Part shown: piece after piece, positions 27,099 through 34,534 of the stretch
Position numbering within the stretch: position 1 is the stretch's first letter
How the letters are laid out: every line of letters begins with the position of its first letter
From: Chromatiales bacterium
Lineage (GTDB): Bacteria > Pseudomonadota > Gammaproteobacteria > JAHELT01
Direction of reading: 5' to 3'
NCBI GenBank assembly: GCA_024644045.1
Contig: JAHELT010000013.1
Span: 1-51,772 of the forward strand
Length of the DNA: 51,772 nt
Made by a program: the position numbers and the translations under genes
Notes under the pieces: model-generated
The model's input: the letters and a program-made list of their open reading frames with translations, nothing else
Databases searched by the model: none
What the model was told of the DNA's origin: nothing

Positions 27099-27839
27099 AT
27101 GCGCACCATGATCGTAATACCGGCGCGCTGGGCGTCGAGCCGATTCCCCGGAAAGGCGCTGGCGGAAATAGCGGGTGTGCCGATGATCGTACGTGTCTGG
27201 CAGCGTGCCCGCACCGCGGAACGGGTGGATCAGGTCGTCGTTGCCACGGACGACGAGCGTATTGCCCGCGTATGCGAAGCGCATGCAATCGATGTCGCGA
27301 TGACCTCGCCGGAACACCCGACGGGCACCGACCGGCTCGCCGAGGTCGCAAGCGCGCAGCGGGCCGACATTTACGTGAACGTGCAGGGCGACGAGCCGCT
27401 CATCGATCCGCGCACCATCGACGCCGTGGTGGACTGCCTGCAGGGCGCGCGGGGCGCCGGTATCGAGGTCGCTACCGCCTTCCGGCGCGGTGCGAGTGCG
27501 GTGCAGATGCAGAGCCCGTCGGTCGTGCATCTACTCCCCGGTCAGGACGGATGCGTGATCGCGTTCTCGCGCCATCCGATCCCGTACTGTATGAAAGCGG
27601 CCTACGACCATACCGTGCATATCGGTTTGTACGCGTATACGCGTGACGCGCTGGCCTGGTTCGCGGCAACGCCGCCCGCGCCGGTCGAGCGCGCGGAAAG
27701 TATCGAGCCGCTGCGTTTCCTGGAGCACGGCCGGCGCATCGCCTGCGTCGAGGTGCACGGCGAGTCGATCGGCGTCGACGAACCGCAGGACGTGCAACGC
27801 GTCGAAGCACTGCTTGCCGGTGTGGCCGCTGACGATTGA
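27099..27839 (+). CDS. kdsB: 3-deoxy-manno-octulosonate cytidylyltransferase
   Basis: Activates Kdo as CMP-Kdo for lipopolysaccharide inner-core synthesis. 246 residues with IPARWASSRFPGKAL, ATDDERIA, PTGTDRLAEV and the magnesium-binding VNVQGDEPL. Follows the kinase gene closely (13 bp), so it may be co-transcribed by chance of spacing. Confidence 0.96.
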   Translation: MRTMIVIPARWASSRFPGKALAEIAGVPMIVRVWQRARTAERVDQVVVATDDERIARVCEAHAIDVAMTSPEHPTGTDRLAEVASAQRADIYVNVQGDEPLIDPRTIDAVVDCLQGARGAGIEVATAFRRGASAVQMQSPSVVHLLPGQDGCVIAFSRHPIPYCMKAAYDHTVHIGLYAYTRDALAWFAATPPAPVERAESIEPLRFLEHGRRIACVEVHGESIGVDEPQDVQRVEALLAGVAADD

Positions 27840-27862
27840 AAAATGGTGAAAATTGAAGGTGA

Positions 27863-27922
27863 AAATGGTGACAGGTTTATTTGCTCGGGAAGCGCAAAGA
27901 GCAAATAAACCTGTCACCATTT
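27863..27922. repeat. 24-bp perfect inverted repeat (REPIN-like)
   Basis: AAATGGTGACAGGTTTATTT... at 27863-27886 pairs perfectly with 27899-27922 around a 12-base loop. The left flank holds partial copies of AAAATGGTGA. It lies in the 146-bp convergent gap between kdsB and the metal-binding protein gene. There is no T-run, so I read it as a REPIN/RAYT-type repeat that may also block read-through. Confidence 0.75.
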
Positions 27923-27985
27923 CCCCATTATTCCGTAAGCAGGGGCCAGTGTTCCAGGCCGACGTCAGGGCGGTACGGAAGAACA

Positions 27986-28915
27986 CTATTCGTCGAGCAT
28001 GGCGGAGACCAGTGCGTTCGTGTTGTAACGCATCATCGCCAGGTAGGTGCCCGCCGGCCCGTCGGGCTGCGAAAGCGCGTCGGAGTACAGTCGCACGTTC
28101 GGGTCGTGGCCGGTTTCGCGCCCGATCTGCTGCAGCAGTCGCGGGTTGGCGACGTTCTCCAGGAACATCGGCAGATGCCGCCGGCGCGCCTCGGTGATCA
28201 ATGCGGCAACGTGCCCGGCCGCCGCCTCGGTATCGGTGCTGGCACCCTGCACGGCGAGAAACTCGACGCCGTACTCGCGAGCCAGGTAGCCGAACGCGTC
28301 GTGCGACGTGACGACCGTGCGCCGCCCGGGTGGCACAGCGCCGAAGCGTGCGCGAAGCTCCGAGTCCAGCGCGCGCAGCTTTTCAACATAGGCATGCGCG
28401 CGGGCGCGATAGTCGTCGCAACCCGGGGCGTCCACAGCGCACAGCGCCTCGGTAATATTGCGCACATACACGATTGCGTTAGGCACGCTGTGCCAGGCAT
28501 GCGGATCGAACGTCTTGCGCGTCGAAAGATCCGATTCGCCGAGACGCAGGCCGTCGATGCCGGCGCTGGCCTCGACGATCGGCGCGTGCGGATCCGCCGC
28601 CGACAGCAAGCGCTGCAGCCAGCCCTCGAAGCCGAGTCCGTTAACGACGATCAGCCGCGCTGCGGCCACGGCCCGCACGTGTCGTGGCGTGGGGCGGAAG
28701 ACGTGCGAATCGGCGTCGCGTGGCACCAGCGACAGCACATCGACCGACTCGCCGCCGATCACCCGCACCCAGTCCGCCACAATGCTGAAGGAGGCGACCA
28801 CGGGTATCGGCCGCACGGCCTCGGCGCGCGCCGCGAGCCCGGTGCCGAGCGCCAGTGCCAGTGCCACACAAGCGGCGCTGAAAACGTGTAGAGTTCTGCC
28901 AGACCGTGCGCGCAT
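27986..28915 (-). CDS. Zinc/manganese ABC transporter solute-binding protein (cluster A-I)
   Basis: 309-residue periplasmic metal-binding protein. Cleavable leader (VALALALGTGLAARAEA), first metal His in RDADSHVFRPTPRH (His71), second in FDPHAWHSVPNA, third in VVTSHDAFGYLAREYG and a final Asp in RLYSDALS. It lacks the long His-rich loop of zinc-specific ZnuA. No ATPase or permease gene is next to it. It is divergent from the ureohydrolase-like gene with only 59 bp between the two starts. Confidence 0.9.
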   Translation of the reverse strand: MRARSGRTLHVFSAACVALALALGTGLAARAEAVRPIPVVASFSIVADWVRVIGGESVDVLSLVPRDADSHVFRPTPRHVRAVAAARLIVVNGLGFEGWLQRLLSAADPHAPIVEASAGIDGLRLGESDLSTRKTFDPHAWHSVPNAIVYVRNITEALCAVDAPGCDDYRARAHAYVEKLRALDSELRARFGAVPPGRRTVVTSHDAFGYLAREYGVEFLAVQGASTDTEAAAGHVAALITEARRRHLPMFLENVANPRLLQQIGRETGHDPNVRLYSDALSQPDGPAGTYLAMMRYNTNALVSAMLDE

Positions 28916-28974
28916 GGCGCCGGGTTATACCACAGCGCCGCGGGCGCGGCTTGGTTTCGGGAGGTTGTGTCGAG

Positions 28975-30033
28975 GTGACGTATCCGGACTGGCACGAGAT
29001 CCGTAACTCGTTCTGGCTGCGCCGGCACGAGTTCCCGCAGCTGGACGCCGAGACGCCCTCGTTCATGCGCCTGCCGCTGGTGTCGCGCCCGGAGCAGCTG
29101 GCCGGCGCCGATGCGGTGATCATCGGCGCGCCTTACGTGGCCGGCTGGGGTGAGTACGCGGGCGTGGGCAAGGAAGCCTGGCTGGCGGCAGCGAAGCGCG
29201 TGCGCCAGCAGTCGGCCCGCTACCACTCGGGCTATGTGCAGGAGTTCGACCTGGACATCTTCGAGCACCTGAGCGTGCTCGACTATGGCGACGCCGACAT
29301 CCCCGCGCGCGCCAACGAAGCGCCCACGGCGGAGAATATCCTGGCGGCGCAGGACGCGGTGGTGGAGAAGGTGGCGCACTGCCTGGAAGCCGGCGCGGTG
29401 CCGATCGTCATCGGGCAGAACTCACCGTGCGGCTCCTACGCGATCGCCAAGCCGATCGCCGAGCGCAGCGCCGGCAACGTCGGGTGCATCAGCCTCGATA
29501 CGCACTGGGACGCGCAGACCATCGATCGCCTGACCATGGATCCGCGTATCGCCGGCAGCGGGAGCTGGAAGCACAAGCTCTACGAGTTCCATGCGAACAT
29601 GACGCCGCCCAACCTGGTGGAGATCGGTGAGCGGGGCATGCTGGAAGACAAGGACATGGTGCGCCGCTGGCTCGCCGCCGGCGTGCACTTCTATCCCATG
29701 TGGAAAGTGCGCACCGAGCTCGGCGTGGAAGGCCTTTGCGAGGAACTGCGCCATGCCTACGAGGGCACCAGCGATGTCTACGTGCACTTCGACATGGACG
29801 TGCTCGGTGGCGCGGGTCCCGCCGGCGGCGACATACTGGGCGAGCTCGCCGAGCCGATCGGCATGACCGACTACGAGGTCATCCGCGTTGCGCACGAGAT
29901 CGGCAAGCGCGGCCTGACCGGCTTCTCCTTCATCTGCATTCCGCCCGGTTCGGCCGTCATCTATCGGACTATCGTGTTCGTGATCGCCTACCTGCTGGCC
30001 GGCATGGCGATGCGCAAGCAGGGCGGCGCGTGA
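28975..30033 (+). CDS. Arginase/agmatinase-superfamily protein, altered metal site
   Basis: 352-residue ureohydrolase-fold protein. Motifs: DTHWD at 175-179 (equivalent to DAHxD) and DMD at 273-275 (equivalent to DxD) supply Mn ligands. The GGDHS motif reads GQNSP (147-151), so the His ligand of the first metal is missing, and the usual DP after the last motif is GG. The family hydrolyses guanidino compounds to urea and an amine; the substrate here is unknown and activity may differ. GTG at 28975 chosen because GGGAGG precedes it. First gene of the five-gene cassette. Confidence 0.8.
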   Translation: MTYPDWHEIRNSFWLRRHEFPQLDAETPSFMRLPLVSRPEQLAGADAVIIGAPYVAGWGEYAGVGKEAWLAAAKRVRQQSARYHSGYVQEFDLDIFEHLSVLDYGDADIPARANEAPTAENILAAQDAVVEKVAHCLEAGAVPIVIGQNSPCGSYAIAKPIAERSAGNVGCISLDTHWDAQTIDRLTMDPRIAGSGSWKHKLYEFHANMTPPNLVEIGERGMLEDKDMVRRWLAAGVHFYPMWKVRTELGVEGLCEELRHAYEGTSDVYVHFDMDVLGGAGPAGGDILGELAEPIGMTDYEVIRVAHEIGKRGLTGFSFICIPPGSAVIYRTIVFVIAYLLAGMAMRKQGGA

Positions 30034-30079
30034 CGGTGGCGCCTGGCTGCCCGGCCAGCCCGTTTCAGGGCGTCGCGCG

Positions 30080-31273
30080 ATGAGCCGGCGTTTCCATTCC
30101 GCCGAGGAGGCGCGCAGGCTGGCGCGCCGCCGGGTGCCGCGCATGATGTTCGATTTCGTCGACGGCGCGGCCGGGAGCGAATCCGCGGCGCGGCTCAACC
30201 GGCAAGCGATTCAGCGTATCCGCCTGCAGCCGCGGGTGCTGGTCGATGTCGACGAGCGCACCCTCGCCAAGCGTTTCCTCGGTATCGACATGGGCCTGCC
30301 CTTCGGCATCGCTCCGATGGGCATGTGCGACCTGACCTGGCCGGGCGCGGACCGGATGCTCGCGACCGAAGCGTTGCAACGCAGGATTCCGCACGCGGTC
30401 TCGAGCGCCGCGTCCACTACGCTCGAGGAGCTGCATGCGCTGGCCCGTGCGCACGCGTGGTTCCAGCTCTACGTCGGGCAGTCGCTCGAGTTCGCAATGC
30501 AGCTCGTCGACCGGGCCGCGACCACGGGCTACAAGGTGCTGATCCTCACGGTCGATGTCCCGCAACCGGCGGCGCGCCGCCGCGATCTTCGCAACGGGTT
30601 CGAGGTGCCCTTCCGGCTCGGGCCCCGCCAGTTCCTCGATTTCGCATGCCACCCGCGCTGGTCGGTGGAAACGCTGCTCTACGGGGTGCCGCAACCACAG
30701 AATTATCGCCAGCCCGACGGCGATCATTGCTTTGTGCGTAACGCGGGCCGGGGTCGCATCGACTGGGTCTTTCTGCGCGAGCTGCGCCTGCGCTGGAAGG
30801 AAACGCTTATCGTGAAAGGGGTGTTGTCGAGCGAGGACGCCGTTTCGATCAGGCAGGCCGGTGCCGACGCCATCTGGGTTTCGAATCACGGCGGCCGTCA
30901 GCTCGACAGTGCCCCGGCCGCGATCCATGCGCTGCCGCTGATCCGCGAGGCGGTGGGCGCGGACTATCCGCTGCTGTTCGACAGCGGGCTGCGCGACGGC
31001 GAGGGTATCGTCAAGGCGCTGGCCCTGGGCGCCGATTTCGTGATGCTCGGGCGCGCCTTCCTGTATGCCATCGGGGCGGACGGCGCGCGCGGGCTCGCGG
31101 CATTGATCGACATTCTGGCCGAGGAGATCTCCACCACGCTGGCGCAGCTCGGTCGCCGCCGCGTCGCGGACCTCGATGCCACTGTAATCGCCGAGCCACC
31201 GCCCGCTCGCCTCGAGCACGGTGAAGACGGCTTGCCGGCCCGGCCCGCACGCTGGAGCGATGAGAACCGATGA
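30080..31273 (+). CDS. FMN-dependent alpha-hydroxy-acid oxidase/dehydrogenase
   Basis: 397-residue member of the lactate/glycolate/mandelate oxidase family, which turns 2-hydroxy acids to 2-oxo acids. FMN-site motifs APMGMCDLTWPGAD, QLYVGQ, LTVDVPQPAARRRD and KGVLSSEDA are present; the active-site His-Gly-Gly-Arg stands in VSNHGGRQLDSA (near residue 271). The two last phosphate-binding motifs LLFDSGLRDG and LGRAFLYAIG are intact. Its stop overlaps the ATG of the TPP enzyme gene, so the product could feed that enzyme. Substrate not known. Confidence 0.9.
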   Translation: MSRRFHSAEEARRLARRRVPRMMFDFVDGAAGSESAARLNRQAIQRIRLQPRVLVDVDERTLAKRFLGIDMGLPFGIAPMGMCDLTWPGADRMLATEALQRRIPHAVSSAASTTLEELHALARAHAWFQLYVGQSLEFAMQLVDRAATTGYKVLILTVDVPQPAARRRDLRNGFEVPFRLGPRQFLDFACHPRWSVETLLYGVPQPQNYRQPDGDHCFVRNAGRGRIDWVFLRELRLRWKETLIVKGVLSSEDAVSIRQAGADAIWVSNHGGRQLDSAPAAIHALPLIREAVGADYPLLFDSGLRDGEGIVKALALGADFVMLGRAFLYAIGADGARGLAALIDILAEEISTTLAQLGRRRVADLDATVIAEPPPARLEHGEDGLPARPARWSDENR

Positions 31274-32997
31274 GTCAGGTAAAGCGAGTCCGGGGCGGTC
31301 AACTGCTTGCACAAGCGCTGCACGAAAAAGGCATCGAGCACGTCTTCACCCTGGCGGGCGGTTTCTGCAACCCGGCGCTCGAAGGCTTCATGGAATGCCA
31401 GATACCGGTCATCAACTGCCCGCACGAGCAGGTCGCCGGTCATCTGGCGGACGGCCATGCGCGCCTGACCCGGCGGCCGACGGTGTGTCTGGTCGGGCCT
31501 GAAGGCTTTGCCAATGCCGTGCCCTCGATTATGGAAGCCTGGGGCGAGCGCTCGCCGGTGATCTTCGTGACCGGCTCCAGCACCCTCAGGCGCAGCGGCG
31601 CGGGCGGCTTCAAGGAGATCGACGACGTCGCAATCGCCGCGCCGCTGACCAAGTACAGTGCGAGCATCACCGACGGCGAGCGGATCGGGGAGTTCGTGGA
31701 TCGTGCGTACAAGATCGCGCTCAGCGGTTACCCGGGCCCGGTGCACCTGAGCGTGCCCGTGGACATCATGTTCTCTTCGTTCGACGCCGCGGCTGGCGGC
31801 GAGGAGCGGCCTTTCCAGCGAGCGCACAGGCCGGCCGCGAAGGCCTGGCCGGACCCCGACGAGCTCGAGCCGCTGCTGGCGCGGATCGCGCGGGCTTCGC
31901 GGCCGGTGCTCATCGGCGGGCACGGGGTCTGGTGGTCCGGCGCCGAGGCGCAGCTCGAAGCGGCCGGCCGCGAGCTCCACATCCCGGTGTTCAACATCCC
32001 CTACCATCAGAAGCTGCTCGGCGAGGACTGCGCAGCGTACATGGGACTCGCCGACATTCACCAGTACCCGCCGTCGGCGTTCGCCTTGCACGAGTCGGAC
32101 GTCGCGATCATGGTCGGCGGCCGTCTGGACAACCAGATGAACTTCGGCAACCCGCCTCTGTTTCCCGAGTCGACCGCGCTCGTTTGCGTCAACGGCTCGC
32201 ACGACGAGCTGGAGCTCAACCGCGCGGCCGACAATCTGCTGCTGAGCGATCCGGCCGCCTTCCTCGATGCGCTGCGCACCCTCAAAACGCGCGGGCAGTG
32301 GACGCTCGACCGCGCATGGTTCGATCTCAATCGTGACAAGCGCCGCGCATGGGTCGAGCAGACACTGGCTGAACTCGAGGCCGACAGCGGTGAAAAGATC
32401 CACCCGCTGCAGCTGTCGCTGGACGTTCAGGCGGCGCTGGGGGAAAACGACTGGTTGGTGTTCGACGGTGGCAACACGCACTTCTGGTCGGAGATCGCGG
32501 TCAATGTCGCCGGCTGGCAGGGCCGCAAGCTCGCCGGGATCCTGCACCCGGGCGCGTTCAGCATGCTCGGGGTCGGCGTGTCCTTCGCGGTGTCGGCCAA
32601 GAACAGGCACCCGGACGCCAACGTCGTGCTGATCAGCGGCGACGGGGCGTTTCTCTCCGGTGGTCTGAGCATCGAGGTGGCGTTTCAGGAGAACCGGCCG
32701 ATCGTGGTGGTGATCGACAACAACGGCGGGCTCGACTGTATTTCGCAGCAGCAGGAGCGGCTGTTCGACAGCGGCCGGCACTTCGCAACCGATTTTCGCG
32801 ACATCCCCTTCCACACGATGTTCGAGGGCCTCGGCGGGCACGGCGAGCTGGTGGAGCGGCGCGAGCAGCTGGGTCCGGCGTTGCAGCGCGCGCTGGCGAG
32901 CGGTAAGACGGCGTGTCTCAACGTCAAGGCGAAGGGTGTGATCAGCCCTATCGTGCTGGCGACCACGAACAAGCGCGACAAGGCGTCGATCGAGTAG
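31270..32997 (+). CDS. Thiamine-diphosphate-dependent enzyme (acetolactate synthase/decarboxylase-like)
   Basis: 575-residue protein with the three domains of the ALS/benzoylformate decarboxylase family. The catalytic Glu that activates TPP is E53 in CPHEQVAGHLADGHAR, and the TPP/Mg motif GDGAFLSGG (near residue 457) ends at VIDNNGG. The family decarboxylates or ligates 2-oxo acids, which suits its position right after a hydroxy-acid oxidase. The C-terminal domain lacks clear ALS-specific substrate residues, so I do not name a reaction. Overlaps the previous gene by four bases. Confidence 0.88.
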   Translation: MSQVKRVRGGQLLAQALHEKGIEHVFTLAGGFCNPALEGFMECQIPVINCPHEQVAGHLADGHARLTRRPTVCLVGPEGFANAVPSIMEAWGERSPVIFVTGSSTLRRSGAGGFKEIDDVAIAAPLTKYSASITDGERIGEFVDRAYKIALSGYPGPVHLSVPVDIMFSSFDAAAGGEERPFQRAHRPAAKAWPDPDELEPLLARIARASRPVLIGGHGVWWSGAEAQLEAAGRELHIPVFNIPYHQKLLGEDCAAYMGLADIHQYPPSAFALHESDVAIMVGGRLDNQMNFGNPPLFPESTALVCVNGSHDELELNRAADNLLLSDPAAFLDALRTLKTRGQWTLDRAWFDLNRDKRRAWVEQTLAELEADSGEKIHPLQLSLDVQAALGENDWLVFDGGNTHFWSEIAVNVAGWQGRKLAGILHPGAFSMLGVGVSFAVSAKNRHPDANVVLISGDGAFLSGGLSIEVAFQENRPIVVVIDNNGGLDCISQQQERLFDSGRHFATDFRDIPFHTMFEGLGGHGELVERREQLGPALQRALASGKTACLNVKAKGVISPIVLATTNKRDKASIE

Positions 32998-33003
32998 GTG
33001 CGC

Positions 33004-33360
33004 ATGGCGATCGTCTCGTCCCATACCCTGGACTCGGTGAACGGCACCCACGCCGGCGGTGTCGGCGTGGAGCTGTTCAGGCTGGACGGCTCGAAACCAC
33101 CGATCAGCCTGTTCAAGACCCAAACCGACACCGGCGGCCGGCTGTCGCAGGACGTGGCGCTGGATGCAGCACCCGTCGATGCGCGCTACGAGCTGGTGTT
33201 TCAGACCGGCCCCTACTTCGCGCATCACGCGAGCGCCGGCCTCGGCGGGCGCATCGTCGAGGAGATCGTGGTGCGCTTTCGCATGCCGGACCCGGATGCC
33301 CGCTACCACATCCCGCTGATGCTCGCCCCCAACAGCTGCTCCGTCTGGTGGTCGGACTGA
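33004..33360 (+). CDS. Transthyretin-like protein related to 5-hydroxyisourate hydrolase
   Basis: 118-residue protein of the HIUase/transthyretin-related family. Catalytic-site equivalents are His7 (SSHTLDSVNG), Arg46 (TGGRLSQDV) and His102 (DARYHIPLMLAP). The family's C-terminal YRGS is replaced by WWSD, so the substrate is probably not plain hydroxyisourate. HIUases open the ring of 5-hydroxyisourate in urate breakdown; no urate oxidase, OHCU decarboxylase or allantoinase is nearby. ATG at 33004; a GTG six bases earlier, right after the TPP gene stop, is possible. Confidence 0.82.
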   Translation: MAIVSSHTLDSVNGTHAGGVGVELFRLDGSKPPISLFKTQTDTGGRLSQDVALDAAPVDARYELVFQTGPYFAHHASAGLGGRIVEEIVVRFRMPDPDARYHIPLMLAPNSCSVWWSD

Positions 33361-33380
33361 ACGCCGCGCAGACGCAGCGC

Positions 33381-34511
33381 GTGTCTACGGGGTTGAACCT
33401 GTCCCGGCGTATCCGGCGCACCCCCTACACCGCGCGGGTGGAGGCCCACGGCGCAAGCGGGTTCTCCGTCGTCAACCATATGCTGCTGCCGAAGGCCTTT
33501 CAGCGTTCGGTCGAGGAAGACTACTGGCACCTGCACACCGGCGTGCAGTTGTGGGACGTCGCCTGCCAGCGCCAGGTCGAAATCAGCGGCCCGGACGCAG
33601 CGCGGCTCGTGCAGTGGATGACGCCGCGCGATCTGCGCCCGGCGACGGTCGGCGTGTGCCTCTACCTGCCGCTCGTCGACCAGCACGGCGGCATGCTCAA
33701 TGACCCGGTCCTGCTGAAGCTGGCGGAGGACCGCTACTGGTTGTCGATCGCCGATGCCGACGTGCTGCTGTGGGCCAAGGGCCTGGCGCTCGGCGCCGGA
33801 CTGGCGGTGCAGGTGGACGAGCCCGCCGTGTCGCCGCTGGCCGTCCAGGGGCCGCGCGCGGAGGACCTGATGGCGGCCGTCTTCGGCGAGCGGATTCGTG
33901 CCCTGCGCCACTTCCGGTTTGCGGGGTTCGACTTCGACGGCACGCGGCAGGTGATCGGGCGCTCCGGGTATTCGACGCAGGACGGGTTCGAGATCTACCT
34001 CGACACGCCTGAGCTGGGCGCTGCGCTGTGGGACACTCTGTGGGCGGCGGGCGAGACACTCGACGTCGCACCCGGGTGCCCCAACCTGATCGATCGTGTG
34101 GAAGGCGGGCTGCTGTCCTACGGCAATGAGATGACCCGCGAGAACAACCCGCTGGAATGCGGCATGGCGCGCTACTGCCGGCTCGACGGTGCGGTCGACT
34201 GCATCGGCCTGGCGGCGCTGCAGGCGATTGAGCGGGGCGGCGTGCAGCGCCAGATTCGTGGCGTGCTGTTCGACGGCGATCCCTGCCCGCCATGCGGCGA
34301 ACCCTGGGCGGTGCGCGCACGGGCTGATGGTTGCCCGGCAGGTCAGGTGACCTCGGCGGTCTACTCGCCGCGCTTGCAACGCAACGTCGGTCTGGCGATG
34401 ATCGCGCGCGAGTTGTGGGAGCCGGGACAGACTGTCACCGTGCTGAGCGCGGACGGCGTGAAGCGCAACGGCACTGTCACGACGCTGCCGTTTACCGAGG
34501 ATCCGGGATGA
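33381..34511 (+). CDS. dmdA: DmdA-like, GcvT-family tetrahydrofolate-dependent demethylase
   Basis: 376-residue aminomethyltransferase-fold protein. It resembles DmdA, the dimethylsulfoniopropionate demethylase, from end to end as I recall that sequence: RRIRRTPYTARVEAHG, NHMLLP, EEDYWHL, WDVACQRQVEISGPDAA, YLPLVDQHGGMLNDPVLLK, LSIADADVLLWAKGLALG and PGCPNLIDRVEGGLLSYGN. The usual family length is about 370. The GTG at 33381 puts the typical 7-8 residues ahead of RRxRRTP; an in-frame GTG at 33348 would overlap the HIUase-like gene. Whether the methyl donor is DMSP or an N-methyl compound cannot be told; the cassette context argues against assuming DMSP. Confidence 0.8.
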   Translation: MSTGLNLSRRIRRTPYTARVEAHGASGFSVVNHMLLPKAFQRSVEEDYWHLHTGVQLWDVACQRQVEISGPDAARLVQWMTPRDLRPATVGVCLYLPLVDQHGGMLNDPVLLKLAEDRYWLSIADADVLLWAKGLALGAGLAVQVDEPAVSPLAVQGPRAEDLMAAVFGERIRALRHFRFAGFDFDGTRQVIGRSGYSTQDGFEIYLDTPELGAALWDTLWAAGETLDVAPGCPNLIDRVEGGLLSYGNEMTRENNPLECGMARYCRLDGAVDCIGLAALQAIERGGVQRQIRGVLFDGDPCPPCGEPWAVRARADGCPAGQVTSAVYSPRLQRNVGLAMIARELWEPGQTVTVLSADGVKRNGTVTTLPFTEDPG

Positions 34512-34522
34512 GCCGTTACCGG

Positions 34523-34532
34523 CGGAGGAGGA
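34523..34532 (+). promoter_or_regulatory. Strong ribosome-binding site that sets the aldose dehydrogenase start
   Basis: The purine run GGAGGAGGA stands just before ATG 34535. It favours this start over the in-frame ATG at 34508, which overlaps the dmdA-like stop and would put nine extra, Arg-rich residues ahead of the lipoprotein leader. Confidence 0.6.
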
Positions 34533-34534
34533 CC

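Noticed and set aside
30964-33309. 781-codon minus-strand frame opposite the oxidase and TPP genes
   Set aside because: Antisense shadow of two well-supported enzyme genes; the product has no recognisable domain.
28975-34511. Urate degradation operon
   Set aside because: Only an HIUase-like gene is present, with a changed C-terminal signature; urate oxidase, OHCU decarboxylase and allantoinase are absent.
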